Positions 55,507 to 63,886 of a stretch of 64,000 bases of DNA are shown here, piece after piece. The notes under the pieces are model-generated. The model saw nothing but the letters and a program-made list of their open reading frames with translations. It was not told where the DNA came from and searched no databases. Source of the stretch: Ornithinimicrobium murale. Lineage in GTDB: Bacteria; Actinomycetota; Actinomycetes; Actinomycetales; Dermatophilaceae. The DNA lies in the NCBI RefSeq assembly GCF_003352835.1, contig NZ_QLVD01000023.1:310001-374000 (forward strand). Reading direction: 5' to 3'. Within the stretch, counting starts at the first letter, position 1. The number at the start of each line of letters is the position of its first letter. The position numbers were made by a program, and so were the translations under genes.

Positions 55507-56441
55507 TCTCGGGACACTCGGTCGGCGACGGCCAGCATGTCCGCGCCGACCTCGGGCAGGTCGATGGCCAGGAGGAGCAGCCCCGTCGAGACACGCTCCA
55601 CCACACCCCACTCCCAGGTGGCTGTGGCATCCAGGCCCGTCCGGTCAGCCAAACGCCCCGCCCGCTCCCAGTCACCCCCGTGGAGCAGGTCTGCGGGGTC
55701 TTCGCGCATCAGCACCCCGAGGTCATACTCCGCCTCCGCGAGCAGCCCATCGGGGTCGACCAGCTTGAAGCCGTCCGCAGCGCGCAGGGCGTTCCACTCG
55801 TGGACGTCCCCGTGGACCAGCACGGCCCGTTCGTCGTCGTGGGCGGCGATGCGGCGCGCGGCGCACTCGAGTGCGTGCGCGACGACCCGTTCGCGGCACG
55901 GACGGCCCAGTGACTCCCAGGTGTGCGTGATGAAATCCACCAACCAGCGCCCCTTCTCAGCGCCGCTCGGCAGGTCCGCCTCGGGGGCTGGGCGCCAGAC
56001 CCGCTGGGCCGCGTCACACAGCAGGTCCTGTCGCTGGGCCAGGGGCAGCCGGAGCTCATGCATCGACGGGCCGAGGCGCTCGAGCAGGAGGGCCGACCGG
56101 GCCACGTCGTGCCGCAGGAGCCGGGGACAGCCGTGTCCGTCGGTCAGTTGGAGCACGGTGATCTCACGACGGGCCGCACCACCCAGCCTTCCAGGCTGAC
56201 CTTCGGCCTGCCCGCGGTCACCGGGCACCAGCAACTTGAGCACCGCCGGCACACCCTCACCCGTCGTCACCTCGAGGACGTGCGCCTCGGTCGAGTCGGC
56301 ATAGCTTGACCCGGTCGTGAGGTCCCACTCAGCGGCGACCTCGGCCAGGAGCTCCGGCACATCCTGCAGCCAGGTGGTGGCGCCGTGCATCCGCGCCTTG
56401 TTCTGGACCGCCTGGTTCACCACTGCACCCGTTGTCGCCAC
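55497..56441 (-). CDS. aminoglycoside phosphotransferase family protein, APH(6)-like
   Basis: This 314-residue small-molecule kinase has the catalytic motif HGDVHEWNAL and LVDPDGLLAEAEYDLGV. Both fit the streptomycin 6-kinase/hydroxyurea-type branch of the APH fold. The GTG at 56439-56441 follows GAGGG by seven bases. Such chromosomal kinases often have no resistance role, so phosphorylation of streptomycin is only a possibility. It follows the dacB-like gene by 40 bases and may be cotranscribed with it. Family A repeats run into its 3' end. Confidence 0.83.
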   Translation of the reverse strand: MATTGAVVNQAVQNKARMHGATTWLQDVPELLAEVAAEWDLTTGSSYADSTEAHVLEVTTGEGVPAVLKLLVPGDRGQAEGQPGRLGGAARREITVLQLTDGHGCPRLLRHDVARSALLLERLGPSMHELRLPLAQRQDLLCDAAQRVWRPAPEADLPSGAEKGRWLVDFITHTWESLGRPCRERVVAHALECAARRIAAHDDERAVLVHGDVHEWNALRAADGFKLVDPDGLLAEAEYDLGVLMREDPADLLHGGDWERAGRLADRTGLDATATWEWGVVERVSTGLLLLAIDLPEVGADMLAVADRVSRESR

Positions 56442-56481
56442 GGGATGACCCTCACACACCGACCGGACGCGCGACCTGGCG

Positions 56482-57936
56482 TCAGCAGCCGCAGGAAGCC
56501 AGTTCGGCGATGATCGTGTCGATGACCGACCGGGCCTCCAGGCTCGCGCCATCACGACCGATGTCGTCGGCGATCATCGCGTAGGCAAGAAGCCGACCGT
56601 CCCGGGTGACCACGAGCCCAGCCAGCGAGGAGACACCGGGCAGCGAACCGGTCTTGGCCCGCGCCACCCCCACGGCCGGGTCGTGCACGTCGAGATGGAA
56701 CCGGTCCCACAGGGTGCCGGTGTAGCCGGCGACGGGCAGCTCGCCCAACACCTCCGAAAGCTCGGGGTGGCTCCCGTTGGCGCCGATCACCACGAGCTCC
56801 CCCAGGACCTGGACGGGGATGCGCGAGCCGTCCGACAGCCCGGACACGTCCGAGATCGTGACCTCGGACGTGTCGATGCCATAGCTGGCGACCTGCTGCA
56901 CCACCCAGTCCCGGACGGTGGCCGGGTCGGCGCTCGCACCGTCGGCTACGGCGGCCTGACGGGCCAGCTGCTCGACCATCGCGTTGTCACTGCTGGACAT
57001 CGCCTCGGAGAGGACATCACGGGCCGGAGCGGACTCGACCGCCCCCAGCAGCTCGGCTCCGTCCCGGGCGACCTCGCGCGGCACCTCGGTCCTGGGGCCA
57101 CCGCCGACATCGATGCCACGTTCGGTCAGGGCCGCACGGAACGCGATGGCCACTTCCTGCGCTGGGTCCCGTGGCGCCGGGTTGTAGGGCAGCGCGCGGT
57201 GCTCCTGCAGGCCCAGCATCGTGATCGGCCCGGTGAACCCCTCGTTGAGCCAGTAGTCGGTCCAGCCCGCCGGCCGGATCGGCCCGGAGGCGTAGCTGGT
57301 GTCCAGGCGCAGCCGGACCTGCGCTCCCTCCACGCCGAGACCACGCTGCCGCAGCGCCGCTGCCGTCTGGTCCGCGAGGTCGCCCAGCCCGGCGTGCCCC
57401 TCGACGGCATCCGGGGCCCCTGCACCCCGGGCCAGCATCATGTCGCCACCGGCGACGAGCACGATCTGGTCTGGCTCTGGTCCGGTGACCACCCGCGTCA
57501 CGAAGCGCTCATCCATCGGGAACGTGCTGACGATCGCCGCCGCCGCCAGCAGCTTGGTGGTCGACGCCGGGGTGAGCCCCTGCTCGGCCAGCCTGCTGAA
57601 GAGCTTCTCGCCGGTCGCGACGTCGAAGACCGCGACCCCCACGTGCGAGCGGTCCCCCAACCAGTCGCTCTCCAGGTCGTCGGTCACGACCTCGGCGACA
57701 GCCTCAGCATTGACCGGCAGACCATCGACCACGGGCGCGAGCACCGGGGCGGGGACGGGGGCGATCTGTGGGCGCGCTGCGCCCTGGGCAACGGCCACGG
57801 GATCATCCGCACCCCACGCGACCACCGATGCAGGCCCCCGCGCCCCATCACCGAGCCCCTCGGCATACGCTGCTCCTGCAGGCAGGGCTAGTCCCACCGC
57901 CAGCAACGCAGCGGCGGTCCGGCGCCGTCCCAGCAT
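56482..57936 (-). CDS. dacB: D-alanyl-D-alanine carboxypeptidase/endopeptidase (S13, PBP4 type)
   Basis: This penicillin-binding protein trims peptidoglycan stem peptides. After a signal peptide (GRRRTAAALLAVGLALPAGAAYA) the catalytic serine is S125 in ASTTK, followed by the SxN-type SSSDN and the KTG motif in RAKTGSLPG. The 484-residue form uses ATG 57934-57936. A GTG at 57996 with GGAGG four bases upstream would add 20 residues to the signal peptide and is also possible. It is divergent from ppa. An SCGC cysteine pair ends the protein. Confidence 0.92.
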   Translation of the reverse strand: MLGRRRTAAALLAVGLALPAGAAYAEGLGDGARGPASVVAWGADDPVAVAQGAARPQIAPVPAPVLAPVVDGLPVNAEAVAEVVTDDLESDWLGDRSHVGVAVFDVATGEKLFSRLAEQGLTPASTTKLLAAAAIVSTFPMDERFVTRVVTGPEPDQIVLVAGGDMMLARGAGAPDAVEGHAGLGDLADQTAAALRQRGLGVEGAQVRLRLDTSYASGPIRPAGWTDYWLNEGFTGPITMLGLQEHRALPYNPAPRDPAQEVAIAFRAALTERGIDVGGGPRTEVPREVARDGAELLGAVESAPARDVLSEAMSSSDNAMVEQLARQAAVADGASADPATVRDWVVQQVASYGIDTSEVTISDVSGLSDGSRIPVQVLGELVVIGANGSHPELSEVLGELPVAGYTGTLWDRFHLDVHDPAVGVARAKTGSLPGVSSLAGLVVTRDGRLLAYAMIADDIGRDGASLEARSVIDTIIAELASCGC

Positions 57937-57961
57937 GAGCCCTGCTTTCTGCGAAATCGCG

Positions 57962-57990
57962 TTCGTGTACGAAACTCTTCCCAGAAGAGT
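57962..57990. promoter_or_regulatory. adjacent inverted repeats between dacB and ppa
   Basis: TTCGT-GT-ACGAA (57962-57973) abuts ACTCTTC-CCA-GAAGAGT (57974-57990). Both are perfect inverted repeats in the divergent promoter region. If dacB starts at GTG 57996, they lie inside its coding region. Confidence 0.4.
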
Positions 57991-58035
57991 AATCACAGAA
58001 CCTCCGATCCGTTCCGACTATGAAGGGTTCACCTC

Positions 58036-58563
58036 ATGCATTTCGACGTGACCATCGAGATCCCGCAGGGAAGCCGCAACAAGTACGAGGTGGACCACGC
58101 CACTGGGCGGATCCGGCTCGACCGGATGCTGTTCACCGCCACCCGCTACCCGGCCGACTACGGGTACATCGAGGACACGCTCGGTGAGGACGGCGACCCG
58201 CTGGACGCCCTCGTGCTGCTCGACGAGCCCACCTGGCCCGGCTGTCTGGTCGCGGCCCGTCCGATCGGCATGTTCCACATGCGCGACGAGGCCGGCGGCG
58301 ACGACAAGATCATCTGCGTTCCGGCGGACGACCCGCGCAAGTCCAACATCCGCGAGCTCGAGCACATCGGCGACCACACCCGCCTGGAGATCCAGCACTT
58401 CTTCGAGGTCTACAAGGACCTGGAGCCGGGCAAGTCCGTGGAGGGCGCCCACTGGGCGGGCCGTGCCGAGGCCGAGCAGACTTACCACGAGTCCGTGCAG
58501 CGGGCCAAGGACGCGGGCCTGACGACTGCCCGGTGGTCCGGACCGGGCAACCAGGCTCACTGA
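58036..58563 (+). CDS. ppa: inorganic pyrophosphatase
   Basis: Ppa hydrolyses pyrophosphate and so pulls biosynthetic reactions forward. The 175 residues show the family I features [31 protein letters not shown] (metal-binding aspartates) and DDPR. The ATG is at 58036. A TATGAA at 58019-58024 may be the -10. A perfect terminator follows. Confidence 0.97.
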   Translation: MHFDVTIEIPQGSRNKYEVDHATGRIRLDRMLFTATRYPADYGYIEDTLGEDGDPLDALVLLDEPTWPGCLVAARPIGMFHMRDEAGGDDKIICVPADDPRKSNIRELEHIGDHTRLEIQHFFEVYKDLEPGKSVEGAHWAGRAEAEQTYHESVQRAKDAGLTTARWSGPGNQAH

Positions 58564-58573
58564 CCTGCACAGC

Positions 58574-58608
58574 TCAGCCCCCGTCACCGTTGTGGTGACG
58601 GGGGCTGA
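58574..58608 (+). terminator. hairpin terminator of ppa
   Basis: CAGCCCCCGTCACC (58575-58588) and GGTGACGGGGGCTG (58594-58607), extended by a T-A pair, form a perfect 15-bp stem just after the ppa stop. Confidence 0.9.
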
Positions 58609-58675
58609 CTGCTGCGGGCGGTATGCCGAGAGCTGGCGAGGTCGTGCTCGCGCGGCTGCCCCTGGGTCGAGTGGG

Positions 58676-60346
58676 TCAGGGACGACCGGCGTAGGGCAGC
58701 AGTCCGGTGGCGTAGTACATGCCGGTGATCTTCGTGCCGTCCCAGCTGGACCAGTCGCGCAGGGCGTGGATGACCTGACCGTCGCCCAGGTAGATGCCGA
58801 CGTGGAAGATGCCGGCCTGGGTGCCGTCGTAGCTGTAGAACAGCAGGTCTCCGCGCTGGGCCTCGGTGACCGGCACCTTTGCGGTCTCCTGGTACTGAAG
58901 CCGGCTGGAGTGGGTCAGGTAGACCCCTGCCTGTGACCAGGAGGCCTTGGTCAGGCCCGAGCAGTCGAAGCCTTCCGGGCCGGCGCTGCCCCAGTGGTAG
59001 GGCTTGCCCAGCTGCTCGTGCGCGTAGGAGATCGCTGTCTCGGCGCCCGGAGCAGGTCCGGGGGCGGGGGCCGGCGGCGGCTCGGGAGCCGGCGGCGGTG
59101 TCGGCGTGGGCTTCGGCGAGGGGGCCGGTGGCTCAGGCGCCGGGGGCGGCGTCGGCGTGGGCGTCGGGGCCGGCGGCGGTGTCGGTGTCGGTGACGGAGC
59201 CGGCGGCGGTGTCGGTGAGGGGGCCGGCGGCGTCGGCCTCGGCTCAGGGACGGGCGCAGGCGACGGCGTGGGTGACGGCGACGGAGTAGGCGTCGGCGTG
59301 GGTGACGGCGACGGAGTGGGTGATGGCGACGGCTCAGGATCCGGCGTCGGCGACGGTGATGGCGACGGCTCAGGATCCGGCGTGGGCGACGGCTCAGGAT
59401 CCGGCGTGGGCGACGGCGCGGGGTCTGGCGACGGCGCGGGGCCTGGCGTCGGCGCGGGGCCTGGCGTCGGCGCGGGGTCTGGCGTGGGCTCCGAGTCGGT
59501 CGGCTGGATCTCCTCCTCTGCCTCTGCTGCCTGCCTCTCCTGCTCGGCGGCCTCCCGGGCCAGCTGCTCCTCGACGCGGCGCTGCTCGGCCTCCGCGGCG
59601 ATCCGGTCGGCCTCCGCCTGCAAATGCGTCTGACGTGCTTGCTCGGCCTCGACGGAGACCTCGCGCAGGCGGGCGAGCTCCAGGACCGTGGACTCCCGGT
59701 CGGCGGCCAGCTCGGCACTGCGCGCCTCGGCGTCCACAAGTGCCGCCTCAGCGACCTTGTCTGCCTCGTCCGCACGGACCGCGGCCGCCTCCGACTGGGC
59801 GGCGGCCAGAGCCGCCTCGCGCTCGAGCGCCTCTGCGGTCCCGGAGGCCAGAGACGCCTCGCTCATGTCGCGTGCTTTGATGCGGCCCACGACATCCAGT
59901 GCGCCTGCCCGGTCGATCAGGGTCTCAGGGCCGTCGGAGAGAAGCACCTCCAGCGTCGAGAGGCCACCGGACTTGTAGGCCTCGGCGGCGTGGCGACCAA
60001 GCACCTGATTCGCCTCGACGACCACCTCACGTGCCGCGGTGGCCTCGTCCGCGAGCCGGCTCGCCTCAGCAGCGGCGGTCTCCGCCTCGTGCCTGGCCAG
60101 CGCGGAGTCCTCGGCGGCGATCTCGGCGGCCTGCTGCGCCCCACGCAGTTGCTCGGTATAGCTGAGCATCAGGCCGTCCAGCTCGGCGACCCGTCCCTCG
60201 GTGTTCACCACGACCTGCTGGGCCGCGCGGACCTCCTCCTCGGAGGGCACATAGTCGTCGGCGGCCATCGCTGGCATGCCGGAGGCCACGAGGAGGGCGC
60301 CGGTGAAGAGTGCGCCGAAACGGGAACGGCGTCCGGGGAGAGTCAC
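58676..60346 (-). CDS. secreted NlpC/P60 endopeptidase with coiled coil and long Pro-rich linker
   Basis: This 556-residue cell-wall hydrolase has a signal peptide ending near MPAMAAD and an N-terminal coiled coil of ~250 residues rich in Ala and Glu. A linker of about 160 residues follows, almost entirely Pro alternating with Thr, Ser, Ala, Glu or Asp. The C-terminal NlpC/P60 domain has catalytic Cys in FDCSGL and His in FHVGIYLG. It resembles RipA-type D-Glu-mDAP endopeptidases used in cell separation. The GTG at 60344-60346 is the likely start. A paired GGTAACGA repeat upstream suggests MtrA control. Confidence 0.93.
   Translation of the reverse strand: MTLPGRRSRFGALFTGALLVASGMPAMAADDYVPSEEEVRAAQQVVVNTEGRVAELDGLMLSYTEQLRGAQQAAEIAAEDSALARHEAETAAAEASRLADEATAAREVVVEANQVLGRHAAEAYKSGGLSTLEVLLSDGPETLIDRAGALDVVGRIKARDMSEASLASGTAEALEREAALAAAQSEAAAVRADEADKVAEAALVDAEARSAELAADRESTVLELARLREVSVEAEQARQTHLQAEADRIAAEAEQRRVEEQLAREAAEQERQAAEAEEEIQPTDSEPTPDPAPTPGPAPTPGPAPSPDPAPSPTPDPEPSPTPDPEPSPSPSPTPDPEPSPSPTPSPSPTPTPTPSPSPTPSPAPVPEPRPTPPAPSPTPPPAPSPTPTPPPAPTPTPTPPPAPEPPAPSPKPTPTPPPAPEPPPAPAPGPAPGAETAISYAHEQLGKPYHWGSAGPEGFDCSGLTKASWSQAGVYLTHSSRLQYQETAKVPVTEAQRGDLLFYSYDGTQAGIFHVGIYLGDGQVIHALRDWSSWDGTKITGMYYATGLLPYAGRP
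59040..59510. repeat. imperfect repeats encoding the Pro-rich linker
   Basis: The coding DNA of the NlpC/P60 linker consists of short imperfect tandem repeats (GGCGTCGGC- and GACGGCTCAGG-like) over about 470 bp. Copy number is likely to vary by slippage, and short-read assemblies may be inaccurate here. Confidence 0.75.
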
Positions 60347-60699
60347 AACAAACTCGCTTCCAACATGTCGGAGGCCGCACCTCGGGGGCAAACAGGCTGT
60401 GCGGCCGCTGATGACAGTAGGGCCATTCAGCAACAAAAGAAACTTCAGTCACACGTATATACACTGGTCACAGCCACATCAGGCGCCCCAGGGACTCGGA
60501 GGCCCGGCACCGTTCGAAATCACACGCGTGTCTTTCAGCAGGTCTGGCGCCTGTTTTTCCGGGCATGCACAGGTTTCGATCATCCGGTAACGATCTGGTA
60601 ACGAAAGCGGCGGGGCGGGTATCCTGGTCGGCAGAGGGCCCGTCCTATGGCTGCCGTGGGCCGAGGGCCCGGACACCATCACACCCATGGGGGAGAGAC
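60347..60699. other. 353-bp divergent regulatory region
   Basis: It lies between the NlpC/P60 and DUF3352 genes and holds a putative MtrA site (60586-60604). No gene is apparent. I searched by eye for a c-di-AMP (ydaO) riboswitch on the minus strand and did not find a convincing one. Confidence 0.5.
60586..60604. promoter_or_regulatory. candidate MtrA box
   Basis: GGTAACGA occurs at 60586-60593 and 60597-60604, an 11-bp direct repeat (GTAAC, six bases, GTAAC). Direct GTAAC-type repeats on one DNA face fit reported binding sites of the actinobacterial regulator MtrA, which controls cell-wall hydrolases. It lies 240 bp from the NlpC/P60 start and 96 bp from the DUF3352 start. Confidence 0.5.
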
Positions 60700-62301
60700 A
60701 TGACTACACCACCGGCCGGCACCTTTGACGGCCAGAGTTCGTCCTACACCTACGAGCCGCCCACCCAGAGCAAGAGCCGACCCGCGTTGCTGATCGCGCT
60801 GGCTGTCGTGGCTGCCCTGGTGATCGGTGGAGGCGCCTGGGCGGCGACCCGGATGCTCAGCGGTGGCGGCGACCAGCCAGCGAGCGCCCTGCCCGAGGAG
60901 ACGGCGGCCTACGTCCGCCTCGACATCAACCCGCAGGTCGGTCAGAAGATCGCTGCGGTCCGGTTCTTCGACGGACTGGACGACGAGGCCCTGGAGGCTC
61001 TGCGCGGCGACGACATCCGCGCCAAGGCCTTTGAGTGGATGGCTGAGGAGGACGAGGCGTTCGCTGCCATCGACTACGACGAGGACATCGAGCCGTGGCT
61101 CGGTGACCGGCTGGCCCTGGGCCTGGTGCCCAACGGCAGCGACGAGCCCTACTTCGGCATCGCCCTGCAGGTGAAGGACGAGGAGGCCGCCGACGCGGGC
61201 CTGACCAAGCTGCAAGAGGTCACCAACGACGACGGCGCACCCTCGGAGGGCCTGGACTGGTACTTCCAGGGTGACTACGCCGTGCTGACGACCACCGACG
61301 CAGTCGAGACCATGCAGGACAAGACCGAGGCAGGCACGCTGGCCGACAACGACACCTTCCGCGAGGACATGGACTCCCTCGGCGACGAGGGCGTCCTGTC
61401 TGCGTGGGTCGACGCCGAGCCACTGGCCACCCTGGCGGACAGCCCGATGGCCGAGCAGTCGCTCGATGCTGCGTCCGGCATGGACCCCTCCGGCGCCCTG
61501 GGCAGCCTGGGGGGCACGAGCCGCCTGGCCGAGCAGATGGCCACCGGACGCTTCGCAGCGGCGCTGCGCTTCTCCGAGGACTCCATCGAGCTCACGGGCG
61601 TGACCCGGGGCCTGGACGGCCTGGGCGTCGACGGCGGTGACAGCGGACACCTGATCCTGGACCTGCCCGAGGACACCGTCGGCGCCTTCAGCCTGGAGCA
61701 CGGCGACCAGTTCGTGGCCCAGGGCTACAAGATGCTCAAGGAGCAGTTCCCGGAGGATGCCGCTGAGGCGGAGACACAGGCTGCCGAGGCCGGGTTCACG
61801 GTGCCGGAAGACATCCAGACGCTCGTCGGCTCCAGTCTGGTGCTCTCGGTCGGGCCGGGCGTCCTGGACCTGCAGAACGACCCGGAGAGCTTCGAGGCCT
61901 GGGAGATCGCCTACCGCACCGAGACCGACACCGCGGCGGCGCAGGACGTGCTCACCCGGGCGCTGGGCCTGACCGGACAGCCGGAGGTCGACCAGTTCCT
62001 GGTCCGCGACGACAGCGACGGCGTGCTGACCCTGGGCGTCAGCCAGCCCTACGTCGACGCGGTCACCTCCGGCGGCGACCTGGGTGACAGCGCCGTGTTC
62101 CAGTCGGCCGTGCCCAACGCCGCCGACGCCGACTCGGTGTTCTACGTCAACGTCAACAGCTTCGAGCACCTCTACCTCAGCGAGATCGAGGAGCAGCAGG
62201 CACGTGACGCGCTGGAGTCGCTCGCCGCCGTGGGCTACAGCGGCAGCAGCGACGCCGACGGCAACGGCGAGTTCACCTTCCGTCTCGTGGCGGACGAGTG
62301 A
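60700..62301 (+). CDS. DUF3352 domain-containing membrane-anchored protein
   Basis: This 533-residue protein has a short cytoplasmic N-terminus, one TM helix (ALLIALAVVAALVIGGGAWAA, residues ~29-50), then a large acidic extracytoplasmic domain of the DUF3352 type (ALPEETAAYVRLDINPQVGQK at its start). The ATG at 60700 follows GGGGGAGA. The function of the family is unknown. It is divergent from the NlpC/P60 hydrolase, so a cell-envelope role and shared MtrA control are plausible. Confidence 0.85.
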   Translation: MTTPPAGTFDGQSSSYTYEPPTQSKSRPALLIALAVVAALVIGGGAWAATRMLSGGGDQPASALPEETAAYVRLDINPQVGQKIAAVRFFDGLDDEALEALRGDDIRAKAFEWMAEEDEAFAAIDYDEDIEPWLGDRLALGLVPNGSDEPYFGIALQVKDEEAADAGLTKLQEVTNDDGAPSEGLDWYFQGDYAVLTTTDAVETMQDKTEAGTLADNDTFREDMDSLGDEGVLSAWVDAEPLATLADSPMAEQSLDAASGMDPSGALGSLGGTSRLAEQMATGRFAAALRFSEDSIELTGVTRGLDGLGVDGGDSGHLILDLPEDTVGAFSLEHGDQFVAQGYKMLKEQFPEDAAEAETQAAEAGFTVPEDIQTLVGSSLVLSVGPGVLDLQNDPESFEAWEIAYRTETDTAAAQDVLTRALGLTGQPEVDQFLVRDDSDGVLTLGVSQPYVDAVTSGGDLGDSAVFQSAVPNAADADSVFYVNVNSFEHLYLSEIEEQQARDALESLAAVGYSGSSDADGNGEFTFRLVADE

Positions 62302-62328
62302 TCGACGCTCGAGCCTGACGGCCCCGAC

Positions 62329-62362
62329 GAGGGGCTCACCCGGTGATCCGGGTGGGCCCCTC
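62329..62362 (+). terminator. hairpin terminator of the DUF3352 gene
   Basis: GAGGGGCTCACCCGG (62329-62343) pairs with CCGGGTGGGCCCCTC (62348-62362) with one T-G pair and a four-base loop. Confidence 0.85.
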
Positions 62363-62401
62363 GTGCGTTGTGCCCACGGCCCGCCGTGTCACCATGACGG
62401 C

Positions 62402-62905
62402 ATGCCCCTGACCGTGCGCCCGGCCGTGCCCGAGGAGTTTGAGCGAGTCGGAGAGATCACGGCTGTCGCCTACGTCCACGACGGCCACCTGGCCGCGGAC
62501 TTCTCCTATGTCGAGGTGCTGCGCGATGCCGCGGCACGGGCCAACGCCGCGGAGCTTCTCGTGGCCACTGACGGCGCGACGATCCTGGGGACGGTGACCT
62601 GGTGCCCGGACGGCTCGCCCTACAAGGAGGTGGCCGCCGGCGACGAGGGTGAGTTCCGGATGCTGGCGGTCCTCCCCGAGGCACGCGGACGCGGCGTCGC
62701 GCGTGCCCTGGTGCAAGCCTGCCTCGATCGCAGCCGGGAGACTGGACACGCACGGATCGTCCTGTCCACCCAGCCGAGCATGGCGCCGGCACACGCCCTC
62801 TATGAGTCGTTCGGCTTCGTGCGGGATCCGGCCCGGGACTGGGAGCCGGTCCCGGGGATCCACCTGGTGGCCTACGCGCTGGACCTGCTGCAGGCAGCAG
62901 GGTGA
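62402..62905 (+). CDS. GNAT family N-acetyltransferase
   Basis: This 167-residue GNAT protein shows the acetyl-CoA-binding segment RMLAVLPEARGRGVARALVQACLDRS and a C-terminal PAHALYESFGFVRDPARDWEPVPG. The ATG at 62402 gives full domain length. The substrate is unknown. It is the last core chromosomal gene before the tRNA-Thr fragment. Confidence 0.87.
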   Translation: MPLTVRPAVPEEFERVGEITAVAYVHDGHLAADFSYVEVLRDAAARANAAELLVATDGATILGTVTWCPDGSPYKEVAAGDEGEFRMLAVLPEARGRGVARALVQACLDRSRETGHARIVLSTQPSMAPAHALYESFGFVRDPARDWEPVPGIHLVAYALDLLQAAG

Positions 62906-62927
62906 CACCGGTGTCCCTGGGAACGAC

Positions 62928-62956
62928 GGAACCCCAGGTCGCTGACCTGGGGTTCC
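62928..62956. terminator. strong hairpin beside the tRNA-Thr fragment
   Basis: GGAACCCCAGGTC (62928-62940) and GACCTGGGGTTCC (62944-62956) form a perfect 13-bp stem with a GCT loop. It lies three bases from the 3' CCA of the tRNA-Thr fragment, where a native tRNA terminator would be, and also after the acetyltransferase. Confidence 0.88.
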
Positions 62957-62958
62957 CA

Positions 62959-63008
62959 TGGAGCCGCCTGCCGGAATCGAACCGGCGATCTATTCATTAC
63001 GAGTGAAC
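62959..63008 (-). mobile_element. tRNA-Thr(CGU) 3' fragment, probable att site of an integrated element
   Basis: On the minus strand these 50 bases read as tRNA positions 27 to the CCA end: a 5-bp anticodon stem with loop CTCGTAA (anticodon CGU), a variable region, the T arm GCCGG-TTCGATT-CCGGC, then AGGCGGC-T-CCA. Upstream of position 27 there is no D arm and no GCCGCCT acceptor strand, so this is a fragment, not a functional tRNA. Because the terminator-like stem follows the CCA, this is the original chromosomal 3' flank. The element therefore extends to the right. Confidence 0.82.
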
Positions 63009-63110
63009 GATTCGCTGTGCTCATGAGATCGACGCTAGCGCAAACTGGCTGGTCAGGGGCGGTTTTCGTTCCAGTTGGTTCTCGCACACCCGTGCTGATT
63101 TAGGTCTCCT

Positions 63111-63140
63111 TGGTCGCACGGTGGTCGCATCTTGGTCGCA
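63111..63140 (+). repeat. three 11-bp-phased TGGTCGCA repeats near the att site
   Basis: TGGTCGCA occurs at 63111-63118, 63122-63129 and 63133-63140, each 11 bp from the next. They lie about 100 bp inside the element from the tRNA fragment and just upstream of a small ORF. They may be integrase arm sites, excisionase sites or operators of that ORF. Confidence 0.7.
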
Positions 63141-63156
63141 CAGTCACACTGTTTCC

Positions 63157-63456
63157 ATGGACGATCTGGGCACCGAGATCGAGAGCTGGCTAGCTGCGCT
63201 CGATCTACCGACGTGGACGACCGCCCGGGGCGCTGACGGGAGCTGGCTCGTGGCCTTCCCTGACTGGCGTATCGGCGGCCGTGGAGAGACAGCCACCGCC
63301 GCCGCACTGGCCGCGATCAACGATGTCCGGGCCCACATCGCACACCACCACCCGGAGTCGGTTACGCGGGGCTCCCGGCCGGTGCTGCCTCATGGCGGGA
63401 CGATCATCTGGCTGCACCCCGAACGCGTTGCCAGGGCCATCGCCGACTCGAGTTGA
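63157..63456 (+). CDS. hypothetical protein inside the putative element
   Basis: This 99-residue protein was not recognised. The segment SWLVAFPDWRIGGRGETATAAALAAINDVR faintly recalls the HicB fold (a FPD strand, then a GET-AL helix), but no HicA-like partner is adjacent. ATG 63157 was chosen over GTG 63121, which lies inside the phased repeats. It has no signal peptide or TM helix. Confidence 0.5.
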   Translation: MDDLGTEIESWLAALDLPTWTTARGADGSWLVAFPDWRIGGRGETATAAALAAINDVRAHIAHHHPESVTRGSRPVLPHGGTIIWLHPERVARAIADSS

Positions 63457-63520
63457 CGGCATACAGAAGCCCGGCCAGGGCAAGCCGCCGTGTCGTCACG
63501 ACTGTTTGGTCATTCGCCTC

Positions 63521-63886
63521 CTATTCGCTGTAGGTGTCAACGACGAGACCGGCCCCGAGACCGGCCATTGCCGCGACCAGGTTGGAATCCAGCGCTAGGG
63601 ACTCTTGCGGCGCCCGAGGCGACCAACCGAGGAAAACTTGGAGCTCGGCGTCGTTGTCGCGGCGAAGAGCTCTCAACTGAATGGCGTGGGCTGATATGAG
63701 TTCCATCAGGCTCGTCATCACCTCGTCTATGGAGGCGTCGTCGGAGACCGCCGCCGGGAGGACGAGAACCCTTGGGTCGCGGCGGGCCTCCGCCAGCGCC
63801 ACGAGCCCTGGAGGGACTTGACTCAGCGGCCCACGTTGACCCACTATCCGGACCGAGCCACGAGCCCAGCCGTCGTTAAGTGTCAC
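63521..63886 (-). CDS. putative immunity protein
   Basis: This 121-residue soluble protein was not recognised by family. It is small, starts at GTG (63884-63886) and overlaps the stop of the upstream gene as GTGA. The upstream gene ends in a tail resembling those of secreted toxins. Size, coupling and placement fit an immunity protein, but this is inference from context. The C terminus reads VAAMAGLGAGLVVDTYSE. Confidence 0.5.
   Translation of the reverse strand: MTLNDGWARGSVRIVGQRGPLSQVPPGLVALAEARRDPRVLVLPAAVSDDASIDEVMTSLMELISAHAIQLRALRRDNDAELQVFLGWSPRAPQESLALDSNLVAAMAGLGAGLVVDTYSE

Noticed and set aside
60347..60600. c-di-AMP (ydaO) riboswitch upstream of the NlpC/P60 gene
   Set aside because: Such hydrolase genes are often under this riboswitch, but I could not find its conserved core by eye on the minus strand. 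A covariance-model search would settle it.
62959..63035. Complete tRNA-Thr gene
   Set aside because: No acceptor 5' strand complementary to AGGCGGC and no D arm at the right distance precede the anticodon stem, so it is a 3' fragment.
63157..63456. HicB antitoxin
   Set aside because: The resemblance is limited to one strand-helix segment, and no HicA-like small basic toxin gene is adjacent.
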